Positions 10,191 to 22,264 are shown, counted from the stretch's first letter. The stretch is DNA of 64,000 nt from Onchidella celtica (GCA_963931925.1 OZ007570.1:46746817-46810816); one strand, 5' to 3'. Notes: a model not told the origin generated them from the letters alone. Numbers and translations are program-made.

Positions 10191-10512
10191 GGGGGAGGGG
10201 GGGTGGGAGATCGAGGGATGGATGGATAGATTGATAGTATGGGTGGATAGGATGAATGGATACAGTAGATACCTGAGTGAAAATATGTGGATGGGTGGAT
10301 TGTTGGGTAGGTTGGGAGTGGGTGGATAGGATCGGATAGATGTGGATGGATGTCGATAGATGTAGATCCATGTGGATGGATGGGAGGAGAGATGGATGGA
10401 TGAGTGGGTGGATGGGCAAAGGCGGACCTACATTTTTGGGATCCCGAAGCTTGAACGGATATGGAGCCCCTTCACAACCAGGAACGATAGGGCAACATCC
10501 AACATCCACTCA
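10191..10512 (+). mobile_element. Repeat R2, near-identical copy of R1
   Basis: A gapless match to 5371-5676 with three substitutions (one in the GGAT region, two near ATGGAGCCCCTTC). It starts in a G-run and ends at CCACTCA, here followed by TTAAAAAAAAA, which could be an A-tail. The neighbouring sequence differs from that at R1, so this is transposition or template copying, not a segmental duplication of the whole locus. Confidence 0.85.
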
Positions 10513-12889
10513 TTAAAAAAAAAGTTTCTGCACGGCCCCTCCGGGATTAGGGCCCATGAAGCTTAACTTTCATAATAGATCCGTCACTGTGACTGGGGTG
10601 TGGTGGGGGCACAAACACAATCATGGCAACTTAGGGCTTACGGTACACAGACAGAAAATAATACGGTCTACCGTTGATGTGTTATTTTGGAGGAGAGAAG
10701 AAGGAAGGGGAGTGTCCACTGTGTAGTGGTCTGAACTGTTTGAAAAAACACATTATGAAAGATACAGATATACTTTTTGTTTACAACCAGAAGTCCGTGT
10801 GAGCACTAGTATGTTGTAAATATTTTTTCTTTCACTTGCGGAAGACGGGCACTATTCATAACAAACTTGGGATGACAAGTTGAAATCTATCAATAAATCT
10901 GAAGTTTGCACGTTGATCATGCAATATCGACGTGTTCATACGTTTAATTTTTTTTTCCTATCAACTTCGCTGAGGGTTCTCTTCGCCACAGCCTTTTCTG
11001 TTCATCTTGCAAGGACTGTACAGTGTGCAACGATTAAGAGAGCCGGGAATATACATGTAATTTAATAAGGGAAAAAATCATTTTATAAATACAGTTTAGA
11101 TGCTTAGAAATTATGCAAGGAAACCAGACCGATGCGAAATTCCAGGAAAACTATTTTGGAAGGGCTGTTGTTGGGGAGCCGTAGTAGTTTACACGGTAAG
11201 CAAAAGATGAGCAGTGAAAGCAACTATTTTCTCTATTCGGTTTTGTAATTTGACGACGGGCCCCTAGCAACAGTTTTTTGGAAGACAGAGAACAACACTG
11301 AAGGCAGGAGAAAATGATAAGAACAAGTGAAGTAAGTGGCGAATTGTGCGGATTATCAGGAAACGTGGGTTTGAGTTTGAGTTTGAGTTTAATGGCGCGT
11401 CAGCACGTTAGCAGCCACTTTACGCCCTTCACAGTTTTTTTTTGTTATCATACTTTGGGCTGGCTTTCAGGTTTCAGCCCCGCAAATTTGATACAGTCTT
11501 GGCATGTTATGTTTTTAAGCCATGTTTTTAAAAACAGCACGAGAGATAATGAACTGAAACAAAAAACGTCAATAAGCAGACCAGAAAGGAAAGGAGAAAT
11601 CTGGGTGAGAGGCTGAAACAAAATACTGCTGCAACAACTACTGATACATGATTGTGTACATAATTAAAACAAGTAAGGAAAAGAGAGAGGTGAACTCGTG
11701 AGATCTGCTATTGTTGACCATCAGAAGAGAAAGTGAGGAAAAGAAAAACAGAGAAAGAGGTGAACTCATGTGAACTCGTGTTGTTGACAATCAGAAGAAA
11801 AAAAAGAAAAGAATAAATCAAATGTTTTGAGTTATCAGGAAAACAACAACAACAAACAAAAATAGAACAAAAAAGTGGCACGGGGACTCCAGCATACACT
11901 ACCCTACCTAGCACACCGAGTGTGCCGTTTGACCATGTAGTTGCGAGAGCACTTTTCCCATGACAAGGACGACCCTGAGCATGTATGTCTCTTATACGGT
12001 GCCCCTCAGGGTCAAGGAAGTAGGTTCTAATCCGTATGTTTTGTCCGGCCTACTCCCGACCTAACTCCACCCCAACTCTCAAATCCCTTAGCAACGTGTT
12101 ATGGGAGGAAATCTTGCCAGACCCAAAGCATTAAAGGTCAGTTTGGGCAAAAACTGACCGTGCAAGCACCTTGGTCACGCCGGACCTTAACGTTGCATGG
12201 GAAGAGGAGCCAGTGACCACCCGGGTTTCCCCAAAGTGGCTGTTATGTACTTGTAGAAAAAACCGGCCTACCTTATATACAGCATGGTCGCAGGTCGACA
12301 AAGCTTGTTGGTTCTGGACGAAACAATTACAAAGGGGATAATGTTGAATATTTAATCAGTCCTTGCATTTATTTACTTCAGAACAATTTTCCATTATTTA
12401 GATTAGCAAGCTTTATGTTTCCATGGATTGAAAAATATTATTTGAGCCACTAGAATGATCATTTTGACAAGAAATAGAAGTTTGCAGCTCTCTGCCTTCA
12501 TTGCCGCCATGTTATTAATGACAACCATACAAAGATATTAGTACTAACTTCCTTTGACTGTTTGTTTGTTTTGTTTTCGTTTTTTGTCACTGACAAATAC
12601 GTTTCAAAATTATCAAAGGTAATGACATGAATGGTTTTCATAATGTGTGTTTGATTAAGCGAGATTTCTAATGTTGTGAACACACCTTGTCATGAAGTGG
12701 TGAGATTTCCGATGTTTATACGCAATATTTTTTACCTTTCTCTGTTTTGATTATATGCCCCTCGTGTAATTGAAGCACTTGTCAAAATAACTTGTGCCTA
12801 AGATTCCTTAGGCATTGGACCAAGTCTGTTTTTTTTTAAGTTTACAGGGATTTCGAGCACAAGTGAGCCAAGCTTATGAAACACATACG
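10513..12889. other. Non-coding, few features
   Basis: About 2.4 kb. Visible items are a GAGTTT hexamer run (listed separately), a loosely duplicated GGTGAACTCGTG block at 11676-11810, and resemblance to the 43-bp repeat unit near 11270-11320. No gene recognised. Confidence 0.45.
11368..11390 (-). repeat. (AAACTC)n hexamer run
   Basis: Three to four units followed by AATGGCGCGTCAGC. On the minus strand it could be the tail of a truncated retroelement, but no body is recognisable. Confidence 0.5.
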
Positions 12890-13664
12890 TGGAGGCGAGG
12901 ATGAAAGGGGAAGGGGAAAAAACAACAACAACAACAACACCAAAGTCATTTGTAGCCTGGTTGTGAAGTCTCTGCTTCGTGGATGGCTCACAAACCAACA
13001 TTGCATAAAATAATCCCACTTCAGAAAACATTTAGCTTTAACTTTTCTTTTCATAACAAAACGAATCACAACCTTTTTAAAAAAAATTCATTTTGTCTTG
13101 AAATAGCGAGGTCTTGTCGTTGTGTTGATGGCGTGTTTATTGTGAGCGATTTTCACTTTCCAAAAAATTTCACACACATTTGTTTTTACGACGATTTCTC
13201 ATTTCTGAATGTCGCCATTGATAATGAGACTTATTTTAAAACCTATTTGATTAAGTTCTAATGTTTAAAAATGCTTTCCTCAGATTGTGACAAAATTATG
13301 AAGGTAATGATTTGGATCCAGCGTTTGGAAGTGTTTCATCATTTCGTGAAGAAATAGTGAAGAGGTGTTTCAGGTTAAATGTAAAAGTTTTGTGGTGAAA
13401 ATACTGTGATTTCATTTCTGCGGATGTAAAGTTAAAACCAAGTGTATCTATTGTGTTCTGTGTTTTTGAAATTCGTTTTGTGGATTACTGAATTGTCACA
13501 CTGTGGATTATTTGAAGATGATGGACTACTAAAGGTAAGATTTGTTACTTTAAACTTGTGGAAGGAGTACCCTTTGAATTACACAACTTTAGTCGGGCAC
13601 ATATTTCATGTTCAAAGTGCTAATCGATGAGCAGCGCATTTACTATGAAAACATCCATCTAGAG
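12890..13664 (+). mobile_element. Dispersed ~0.78-kb repeat, copy B
   Basis: Aligns in reverse orientation with copy A, which carries R1 as an additional insertion. Copy B ends at the CATCCATCTAGAG junction where a hAT MITE is inserted. Reading frames seen in A are interrupted here. Its class is unknown. Confidence 0.75.
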
Positions 13665-13964
13665 CAGGGGTCACCAAACTACGGCCCGTGGGCCGGATCT
13701 GGCCCGCGACGTCAGTTCATCTGGCCCGCCATGGTACTTGATTTTGTTTGATATCCAGAGCTACGGGATGGACAAGCTTCCTTGCTAACCTCTTTGAAGA
13801 CCTTTTTTTTTTTAGTAAATCGATAGCTTTTTAATATTAAAAAATCGTCTCCGCTCTAGAGTTTTTGTTCTGGCTTGCAAGTATTGGACAGATTGCTTAT
13901 GCGGTCCGCGCTTGTAAGTCTGTCAGTTATCTGGCCCACTGTGAAAAAAGTTTGGTGACCCCTG
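13665..13964 (+). mobile_element. Non-autonomous hAT MITE with perfect 8-bp target duplication
   Basis: Both ends carry CAGGGGTCACCAAACT (16 of 16), with hAT-typical CGGCCC/GGGCC subterminal motifs. ATCTAGAG flanks both sides (13657-13664 and 13965-13972). Copy A shows the uninterrupted sequence CCATCTAGAGGAC (minus strand, 4721-4733), the paralogous empty site. The 300 bp contain no transposase. Confidence 0.95.
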
Positions 13965-13972
13965 ATCTAGAG

Positions 13973-15566
13973 GACTAACTCGCATGGGGGGGGGGGCACG
14001 TCTGACCCCCTGCTCACAGCGGGTTCAGTGGCGTCCTTGAAATATCTTTGCTGTGTGACTCAAGGAACTCCTCCCAAAGTGTTTAATACATTTGTGTTTT
14101 GCTATATTACAACATTGATGTCTATCATGCTTGTCTGTTGAGTCTTCGGGAACATTCCACACAATCATGTCTCCCCCCCCCCCCCCTCGGGTCCTGCTAT
14201 TGTAGACACATCATCATCATAATTATGATTATTGTGATCCATTGCATTATTATTGTTGTCCACGATCGAAACTGCCCCCGACCCGACAATTACACCCAGG
14301 GTCTCTGCCCAGCATTTGTGTGTGTGTGGGGAGGGGGCCCTGTATTTCAGACTGACAGCCGACAGCAAACCCCAACTTTCTCTCTCTCTCTCTCTCTCGC
14401 TCACTCCTAGATACCTATCTATCTGTTGTCTGTCCGTCTGTCTGTTTGTCTGTCTTCCTGCCTGCCTACCTGCCTACCTGCCTGCCCACCTGCTTGCCGG
14501 CCTGCCCATCCGTTTTAGTATCATATTTATATATCTGTCTGTCTATCTATTCCGTAAGCTATAAAGTATAGCCAGTGTTTGATCACACCAGGTTACAAGT
14601 GATCTCTGTCCTCTTTTCGGAAAAACTTGAGTTCAAGACGATAGTGAACTTCAGATAAGGCGCTTCCTATTGATTCCAAGTCCATATGTTGAGCTGCAGT
14701 AACTACACGTAATAGTCTAGATTTTTAAAAATAATGTTCATTATGTCTTGTTCAGTGGCGACGCATAAGGGGTGCCACACGGGGGTTTGCCCCTGGAGGC
14801 AAAATTCCTAGGGGCGCAAAATTTCAAGAGAACAAGAAAATAAATTAGAAATAATAACTTTAAAAAGCGCGCTCGCCCCCTTGGGATACAGAAGCATAAA
14901 TGAATTTTAGGAAAGGTAAGAAAAAAACGTCCAGAATTCTAACTGCATTATAATTATGCAAAATGGCAGCTGTTTAAAATTGGGTCTGGTCATAATATGA
15001 CCCGACCACCACCGCATGGGTTAAAATACTCTAAAGACAATGGGGGGAGAGGGGGGGTGGAGCACGAAGGACCACAGCTGTGAGAATTGTATCAATGAAA
15101 GGGTTAAACATTAGAGCCTATTTATTACCAGATCATCCCAACAAACAAATTGTCAATAGCATTATCATTATCTCTGTTCATTTTTGCCTTCTCAGCTTCG
15201 AATCAGTCTGCGTTCATTTGTCTATCCTCACTATGACATCTCAATAATACAGACTCCCTTGCAGCTTGTGTTCTCCTCTAGAATGACAAAACCTTCTCAT
15301 GTTTTATAATGAAGAAGTGCAGAGCAATAAAAATCCTCTTTATGAGTGTGGTGTATGTAAGACTCTAGGAGGTGCGACAGAGGGTATGACAAATAATCCT
15401 CTTCACATGTGTGTTGTCTGTGAGACCCCAGGACGCACAGGTAGAAATGGTAAAAATGCATGTGCGCAAGTGCTTATCTATTTCAAAATTTTAAAACTAT
15501 GGAAGATCGGCCTTGGTCACAGACTAATAAATTAACCAGACTGGAAACACGAGCTTCGGGCTGTGT
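13973..15566. other. Non-coding; contains simple repeats
   Basis: G-run at 13986-13995 and C-run near 14171-14186. A block at 14755-14890 (CAGTGGCGACGCATAAGGGG) resembles a decayed hAT end, but its partner was not found. The remainder is unrecognised. Confidence 0.45.
14376..14546 (+). repeat. Compound microsatellite (TC)n, (CTGT)n, (CTGCC)n
   Basis: (TC)n at about 14379-14402, then TCTGTC and CCTGCCTA-type units to 14546. Confidence 0.85.
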
Positions 15567-15845
15567 CGTTTTTTACGGAATTTCCCGGGCAGCGACCGTA
15601 TAACCAACATGGCCGCCGCTCGGGAAATTCCGATTCTAGTTCTATCTGCAGTAGAATTTCTTTTTATTCGTCAAGATTTGTTGTACATGTATTAATTTCT
15701 TGGTGCGGAACCAAACTTCCCCGTTCAGTAGGCGCGTCAAAATGGTATCATTCAAAATAGTAGCCATGCTGAAGCGCCGGTCGCTCCCGTAAACCTAAAA
15801 TGGCGGATGGTTCATGACCTTTCGCTGTTTTGTGACGTCACACAA
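15567..15845. other. CpG-rich block with inverted segments and CRE-like site
   Basis: TTTACGGAATTTCCCGGGCA, then GCGACCG and AACATGGC at 15570-15613, are partly mirrored by GCCATG, CGGTCGCTCCCGTAAA at 15762-15795. AATGGCGG (YY1-like core) and TGTGACGTCACAC (CRE palindrome, near 15832) are present. It could be the arms of an old MITE or a small CpG-rich regulatory patch. It lies 260 bp upstream of the THAP-like ATG. Confidence 0.35.
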
Positions 15846-16102
15846 TGGTATCATCCAGTCTGTGTATTTTATTAGTCTGTGGCCTTGGCATCTTTGAGGA
15901 ATACCTGGAATTTCAAGAAAAAATTCAAAGAAATTATGAGATAACTAGCCAACCCCGGCAAGATAAATCTTGCAAAATTTCCTTGTATTACATCCAGCTG
16001 TATGGACCCTTTTCATTTACCGTCCTCCATATAACGTGGTTTGCAAACAAAGTGGCGGCGTGCCCCTCTTGTATGGCGGAAGCGGTGGACAACGGTCGTA
16101 CA

Positions 16103-16190
16103 ATGCCATCCTCTTGTTGGGTACCCAACTGTACAAACCCGTTGCGTGCTGGTTCTGGCATAAAAATGCATCTTTGCCTAGGCTGTGCAC
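16103..16190 (+). pseudogene. THAP-like N-terminal fragment
   Basis: From an ATG at 16103 the frame begins MPSSCWVPNCTN, followed by a Gly/Ser and a Met-His. This resembles the N terminus of the THAP zinc finger (M, then C-x2-4-C). The expected downstream Trp, Pro and C-x2-H ligands are not found in frame, so the domain is incomplete. THAP domains bind DNA and occur both in host regulators and in P-type transposases. The sequence about 110 bp further on is a dispersed repeat (E1), which favours a transposon remnant. A first exon of a real THAP gene is the alternative. The fragment is short and the assignment is tentative. Confidence 0.35.
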
Positions 16191-16296
16191 ATATTCAGAT
16201 GCCATCACTAAGGCAAGTGGAAGTTTTTGCCCTACACGGTGCTTTTCGAAGCCGTGCGGCTCCCCGCAAACAACCGCAACGCGGAAGTGAAAAGGG

Positions 16297-16480
16297 TCTA
16301 TATCTAGATCTGGGTCGCATTCATAACGGCACCTAGATTTGATGCAAAGACTCATAAATCGTTTTGTTACACCACAATTCTTGCAGAACACACAGAATGA
16401 TGTGATAGTTGACTCTCGGCCGGCAATGAGTAAAAGGTGACGAGCGCAATTTCCTCAATGAAACCTTAAAATGGCGAACC
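16297..16480 (+). mobile_element. Dispersed repeat family E, copy E1
   Basis: TAACGGCACCTAGATTTGAT, GCAAAGACT, then AGAATGATGTGATA match 38540-38700 in the same order. It is an unclassified interspersed repeat. Confidence 0.6.
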
Positions 16481-17715
16481 ATGACTCGAAATAGATCTAA
16501 ATGATGCAGAAACAATGAAAAATGAAACGTAGAAGCCTGAACAGTTCATAATTTCTAATATAGCCCATGTTAATTTCGCATTGATAATAATATGCTGTTG
16601 TGCAAAGTTTGAAGCCTGAGCGTGATGCGGTTCCTGAGCCTTAGGTGGCCAAATTTTCGAGTTACCAAAATACAATATAGATTACAAACGTTTTAAATTG
16701 CTTCTGGGTTCATTAGACCCTTGACGTGCGGCAAAGGTTAATAAACAGGTGGATCTCAGTTTCCTGGACATAAAACCAGTAGCTGCTGTATCAGAGCAAT
16801 GTAACTCAAAGGGCTACCATGACTTTGCTGTACCTTCAGAACTTACTACATTACGGTGACATGAAAGTTGCCACTATTTCAATATAGCCAACGCGATTTT
16901 CGCTGCTGAGAACGAGCGTATCTTTAGAACCAGAAAGCAGTGCGTGCTATTAAGCGAGTGTCAGTATGTCGTTCTGGTGTCATTAAAAAAAAATCTATAT
17001 AATCATCTGAAGATAAGGAAATATCATGCAATCGACAGGGCCTGACAGAGGTTTCCGTACCCCTTGAGATATCAACTTTGAAAAGATAATTTTCACAAAG
17101 TAAGCATCACATCAAACACTGACACACAACCTCAAGGGACAGGTCTCTGTTTTGAGGTCTTCGAGAGTCAAAGTCGTGCGCAGAATAGCCACCTGAACTT
17201 TCATACAAATAATTATACTTGTTTTGATGCGAAATGGGTTTTCATTTATGTGGATAGCTCTTTTGGTTTTTGATTGTTTGTTTTTTTAAATCGAAGTGCT
17301 GGGTTCTTGGGTACAAGTGTTCATTGACAAGTTTTCATAATTATCTAGAGCTTTATTGCACTCAGCACATACACAGTTGATATTGTGTGTAGAAAGTTCG
17401 AGGTTTATAATAAAAATGGTAATCTAGAGCTTGAAAAGATCAGATTCTATAAAATCAAATTATCTCTTTTGGGGGGGTGGTGGGGGGGGGGTGGGTGGTG
17501 AGGTGGGAGGAGGGGGTTCTTTAACACAAGGAAATACTCAGATACATTAGAAGCTTGCCATGGCCCTTTACAAGCTGTTTGAACATAATAATATAGTTTA
17601 GACGCCGGGTTCAGTTTGCATTCATGGCGTTTGTTCAGAAGCTTTCAAAATAGCTTATTATAATAAAAATACTTGATCTGCTCCAATCGTTGCCCCCCCC
17701 CCCCTCCCCCTCCAG
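16481..17715. other. Non-coding, little recognised
   Basis: A stretch near 16735-16800 (GACATAAAACCAGTA) recurs at 19140-19195, so part belongs to another diverged interspersed repeat. G-rich and C-rich runs occur at 17470-17515 and 17693-17711. Confidence 0.45.
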
Positions 17716-18047
17716 ATTGTTGTTACTTGTAAAGTTTTTTTGTGCTAGGGGTACGTATTTTAGAGCCTTTTGTGACTCCAGAGCTAGAGAGATCCTCTCG
17801 AAATACTCCTCTTTAATGTCTTACTTAATTATTCTTTCAGATTTTGATTTCGTTTTTCTCTGATTTTTTTTTTTTTGTCTTGTTTTTTTTTTTTGTCTTT
17901 GTTGTTGTTGGAAGGATAATGGGTAGGGTTTGAGATTCGATAATTTTAGGGTTAAGGATAAGGACGGGAATAAGGACAGGTACACGCATTATATGTATGT
18001 GCCTCTAGCCCAAAACGCTTGGGATAGGTACGTACAAGTAACGACAT
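17716..18047 (+). mobile_element. Family M MITE, full copy M4
   Basis: The left end TTGTTGTTACTTGTA with TGTGCTAGGGGTACGTA is mirrored by the right end TAGCCCAAAACGCTTGGG and TACGTACAAGTAACGACA. The interior has GAGCCTTTTGTGACTCCAGA and an AGGGTTAAGGATAAGGACGG stretch as in M5 and M7. About 330 bp, no coding. Confidence 0.8.
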
Positions 18048-18299
18048 ACTTTGTGTTTAAGCCAGTATGAGAAGGCAGTGTGTCTTAGGATGAGGTTTAG
18101 GTTTGGAGCCAGAATTAGAAAAAAATATAAAAATGGGAAGTCCCAGCTTCGCCTCTGATATAGCTTCCTTGTGTTGATCAGGTACACAGAATTTCAAACA
18201 AAACAAAAATAAACAAAAGAAGCAAACACAATATCTACATCTATTTCCAACAAAAAATAATGGCCACGAGCAGAGTAACCCTGCATACGCCAGGCCTTA

Positions 18300-18490
18300 G
18301 GGGGGTATCATACTAAGTCCGGAACACCAGAGCAAGGTGCTACCAGCAAAATGTAGGCTACACCCAAGAAATAGTGACAGATAGTGGCTGTGTCTGACAG
18401 GGCTTTGTATGATAGGGTAATCCCGGGTTCGCTATGAAAATATAGCAAATTAAGATGTGCACTTCTTGCCTGCCAGCAGCTGACTGTGCC
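18300..18490 (+). mobile_element. Repeat family N, copy N1
   Basis: TATCATACTAAGTCCGGAAC on the left is partly inverted as GGGCTTTGTATGATA at about 18397-18411. The interior AGAAATAGTGACAGA and TGGCTGTGTCTGA recurs in N2 and near 45560. It is probably a small DNA element; the ends are not secure. Confidence 0.5.
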
Positions 18491-18726
18491 GTTCAGTACT
18501 TACTATGGTACCTCTCTTGGTGGTTAATTACGTTCTTGAACAAATTTGCAAAGGAAATCCAGAGCCTCGCAATATTTTGTTTTCTGTCTAATTATTATTC
18601 AGAACAAATTATCTACAAAATGATTCCCTAAAAACCCCCCCAGCTTATTCCATTTTTTAATCATCTCCGATTGTTACATGACTTTACGCTCAGCAGCTTT
18701 AAAAAAAAAGTGAGACAAAGCCTTCA
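18491..18726. other. Non-coding spacer between N copies
   Basis: No feature recognised. Confidence 0.4.
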
Positions 18727-18945
18727 GGTATGGGGGAAAATCACACGAAGCCCGGAACATCACAACCAGTTACAGCCAGCAAAGTAGAAATAATGGCAGA
18801 AGCTGGCAGTGTCTGATCAGGCTTGGTATGATAGGGTCTTCCCGGATTCCCTAGGAAAATACAGGAAATAATAATGTACCCTACTCGCGTTGCCAGCAGA
18901 TGTCTGTGACTGACCCGGCTTGGTATGATAACCCACCTTTATCAT
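18727..18945 (+). mobile_element. Repeat family N, copy N2
   Basis: Repeats the N1 order: CACGAAGCCCGGAACATCAC, AATAATGGCAGAAGCTGGCA, then GGCTTGGTATGATAGGG. A second GGCTTGGTATGATAACCC follows at 18922. Confidence 0.5.
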
Positions 18946-19805
18946 AATAGCAGATGCAGATAATATTATGTTGTGGTGGTAAAACAGGGGCGAAATTTTG
19001 TTGCAACATAATATACCAATTTCTAGCTCGTCCCAGTCACCAGCAGTATCAAGCTCCTTTTGAACCTACATTTATATCATTCTAGTTCTTGTCAAAAACT
19101 GACGTTTACCTCCTTTGGAATGAGGGCAGTTTCATAACTGTATAAACAGGTCGATGTACTGTTTCCGGGACATAAAACCAGTAATTGTTATATCAGAAGG
19201 GTGAAATCAAAGGAAATCACAGCTCAAATTGCCGTTAAAGTGAAACAGTTTGATGTCAAAGCTATTTTTCCTTGTTTCTCGACCGGCGAATCTTCGAAAG
19301 GACTTGACTTCTTCTGAATTACCACCATTTTTCGACAAAAATGAAGTTTACTCATTTAGGGTGATTTTCACAAACAAAGGACTTCGAAATAGCTTTTTTC
19401 CTAATGAAGATGTGCATAGTTTAATACAGCGCTTAACTCATTCGCTTTGATCTTGAAAAAACTTCCATTTTGAACGATGCCGCGGAGTTTCATGATCTGC
19501 TGTGATGAAAGAGAACGCCGGTGTCATTTTCAGGTTATTTATTTATAGATTGTAAAAACGTGACATGAAAAAAAAAAGGAATACCCTGTCATAATGACAC
19601 TGCACTCTTTTTACTTCAACATTGTTATCATTTTGATCAATGGCTCATTTTGCTGAAATTATTTCCCCTTAATCCGATAGGGGGCGCGCAGTAACTGGAG
19701 GTAAACAAACAGCAGCCGATCCCGGAAGTGATCGCTTGATTTGCCCTATACTGATGCTCCATGAAGTGACGGCTGCGCATAATAAACTGTAGTTTTCTCT
19801 CCAAA
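18946..19805. other. Non-coding, little recognised
   Basis: Carries the GACATAAAACCAGTA segment (19170-19184) shared with 16770. Otherwise unrecognised. Confidence 0.4.
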
Positions 19806-19913
19806 ATGCCAGATTATTGCATTGTTCCCTTTTGCAAAAATCACGGTGGTTATCGGCACTGCCGCGATCAAATTGGGTCGTTCTTATTTCTCTGTAGCTC
19901 AGCACCAAAATAA
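19806..19913 (+). pseudogene. Second THAP-like N-terminal fragment (35 codons)
   Basis: An ATG opens MPDYCIVPFCKNHGGYRHC and the frame stops after 35 codons. Like the fragment at 16103 it shows C-x4-C with a shared pattern P-x-x-C-x-V-P-x-C-x-N close to the initiator Met. This is the arrangement of a THAP zinc finger N terminus. The second half of the finger (Trp, C-x2-H) is absent before the stop, so it is either a decayed transposase start or a first exon. No consensus GT donor at the expected place is obvious. Two such fragments within 4 kb make a transposon family the more economical reading. Confidence 0.3.
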
Positions 19914-21534
19914 AATAACTTAAAATGCCACATACCAATAATATCATTGAAAATAATACCTCTTTCAAACGTTATTTTTCAATTCCATGACATTGCTGTT
20001 ATAACTTTAATATTATGAGCCCAAAGTAGTCACTATCGGACATTTTAACGGCCAGAATCGCTAATCTGTGGGAGCTGAGTAACACCCATATATCGTTTCA
20101 AGATGGATCTGATCACACAGACTCAAAATAATTTACAGATATTTGGATGACATTGAATAACTAACCTTTATTTTGGTATATTTTTGCCTGGGCTACGGAA
20201 AGTCATTTGTTGTATGTGCATGTCGATTTTATGTTTGTATGGAGTTTTAAAATTTGCGAAATTACGCATTTTTTTCTCCTAAATTAAGCTTCAATATGGC
20301 TGTTGATTTTGAAAATAACCATTTCTTTTATCCATCTATGGATAGGCCTTCGAATAACCAACACAATGATGTGTTTCTTACTTCTGCGTCAATCTGTCGA
20401 TTTTCTATAATGACAGTGAAAACTGATACATTTTGACATTTTTGTCTCCCTAGTCAAAAAGTGAAATTTAACGTAGAGGCATTTTTGATTCAAATAAAAG
20501 ACCACTTATTAATAATTTAAACCCTTTAAAAAATTTAGGCTTGTTGTCTGTATTAAACAGAATGTGTTTACAGTTTGGTATGTTTGCAGTGATAACGCAC
20601 CGGTGGTGTTTTCATGAAAATTCAGATGATCATAACTTTGCCAAATATTGAGATACAGAGACAAATTTGGTATCAAAATTCTTAAGAAAGTGAGTTCTTT
20701 CAATTGGAAAACTTAATTTAAGTGTCTATACAGCGACTTTCCAAAATCAGTTTTGAGTACCTACTTTTAATCTCAATCCCGGCCTGGTTTCAGATTTCCC
20801 ACCTAATTTGTTCGTATTATATTATTGTTTCTGTCAGTAAATATGTTTCGTTAATATCAATATCACTTTAAGTAATTGGTTAACGTTTAAGTCGGATCAA
20901 TCATACAAATCACAACATAAAACAAGTTTTCATATAGTAAACACTAAGAAAACACACCCACTGTTCACTGGAGTATAATTTATTTCACTGCCAATCAGGA
21001 TTAGAGTATAGAAAGGCGACAGGTTATCGGGGAATTGCAAGCATAAAAAAGAAATTTTTTTGAAAAAGTATTTCAATTTCAGGTACATAGGGCTACAACT
21101 CCGACTTTACAATCAAGAAATCACTTTGCATGGGAATATCATCCATAAGCTCATTTAATGAGATAATGGCTGATGCCTAAAATCACATGATAAACACATT
21201 TTTTTAAATAAAGCTATGCACGGTATATACAGCCATTTGCATCATAAGGCAAGAAAACACCATAGCTGCACCTAATGTTGATCAAATCATGCTCAAGAAT
21301 CCAAATAGATTTAAATAAATCCTTCTTGCAACGTTCGCCATATTAATAATATCGAGTCGGATAATGCGAAAGTGCTTGAAAGTATACCTCCACTTGTGGA
21401 GCGCCACCTATGGTATTACGGCCCTTTGTGTTTGAGCAAAATGAGCCATTCGGTCACCTCACACCACAGACTAGAAATACTACCAGAAGGGACGGAAGGC
21501 GTGAAAAACGTCATCAATTTTGACTACCCTACGT
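19914..21534. other. Non-coding, no recognised feature
   Basis: About 1.6 kb of AT-rich sequence. No protein motif, paired terminal repeat or match to the other families was seen. Confidence 0.45.
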
Positions 21535-21900
21535 CCTACCTACCTTACCTACCTACCTACCTACCTACCTACCTACCTACCTTATCTACCTTACCTACCT
21601 ACCTACCTATTTATCTATCTATCTGTCCCTCTGTGTGTCTGTATGCCTTCCTGCCTGCCTGCCTGCCTGCCTGTCTGTCAGTCTTCCCGCCTGCCTACCT
21701 GTCCTTATATATGTCCGTCTGCCTGTCTGTCTGTCTGCCCACCTGCCTGCTTGCCGTCTTTTTTTTTTGTCCCTCTGTCTGTTCGTCCCTTTTTCTGCCT
21801 ATTCATCCACCCTCCAACCAATCCATCTGTTCTTCCATCCGTCCATCCATCCATTCATCCATCCATCCATGCATCCATCTATCCATCCATCTTTCTGTTA
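21535..21900 (+). repeat. Compound microsatellite (CTAC)n, (CTGC)n, (CATC)n
   Basis: Successive blocks of CTAC, CTGCC/CTGT and CCATC units over about 365 bp, ending before a poly-T run at 21910-21924. Three long overlapping frames here are repeat translations. Confidence 0.9.
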
Positions 21901-22264
21901 AAAACACACTTTTTTTTTTTTTTTGGAACATCTCTTTCATAATAAAAATTTATCTGTCAAAAGTTTTGTATGGAGACAAGTAATAAAATTCGAAGGCTCT
22001 AGCATTTTCCACTTTCAATCAGGCGCCAAATCAAATCTGCCTATGTCACAAATACATTATCCATGATAGATATTCACGTTACCCCGGGAGCGCAAGGTAC
22101 ATAAATATACATCCATATTGCCATTTCGTCTCCTTTGCTCGCAATCTGGTCGTACACACACACACACACACGGGTTCACTTACCCTGAAAGAGAATTTTG
22201 AAACATCTCGTAGCAAATCACGGTTCTGCCTCCACTTTGTGGCTGAACAGCGTTGCACACTATG

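Noticed and set aside
21372..21983. 203-codon frame with overlapping 140- and 88-codon frames
   Set aside because: All three phases are open through CTAC/CTGC/CATC repeats.
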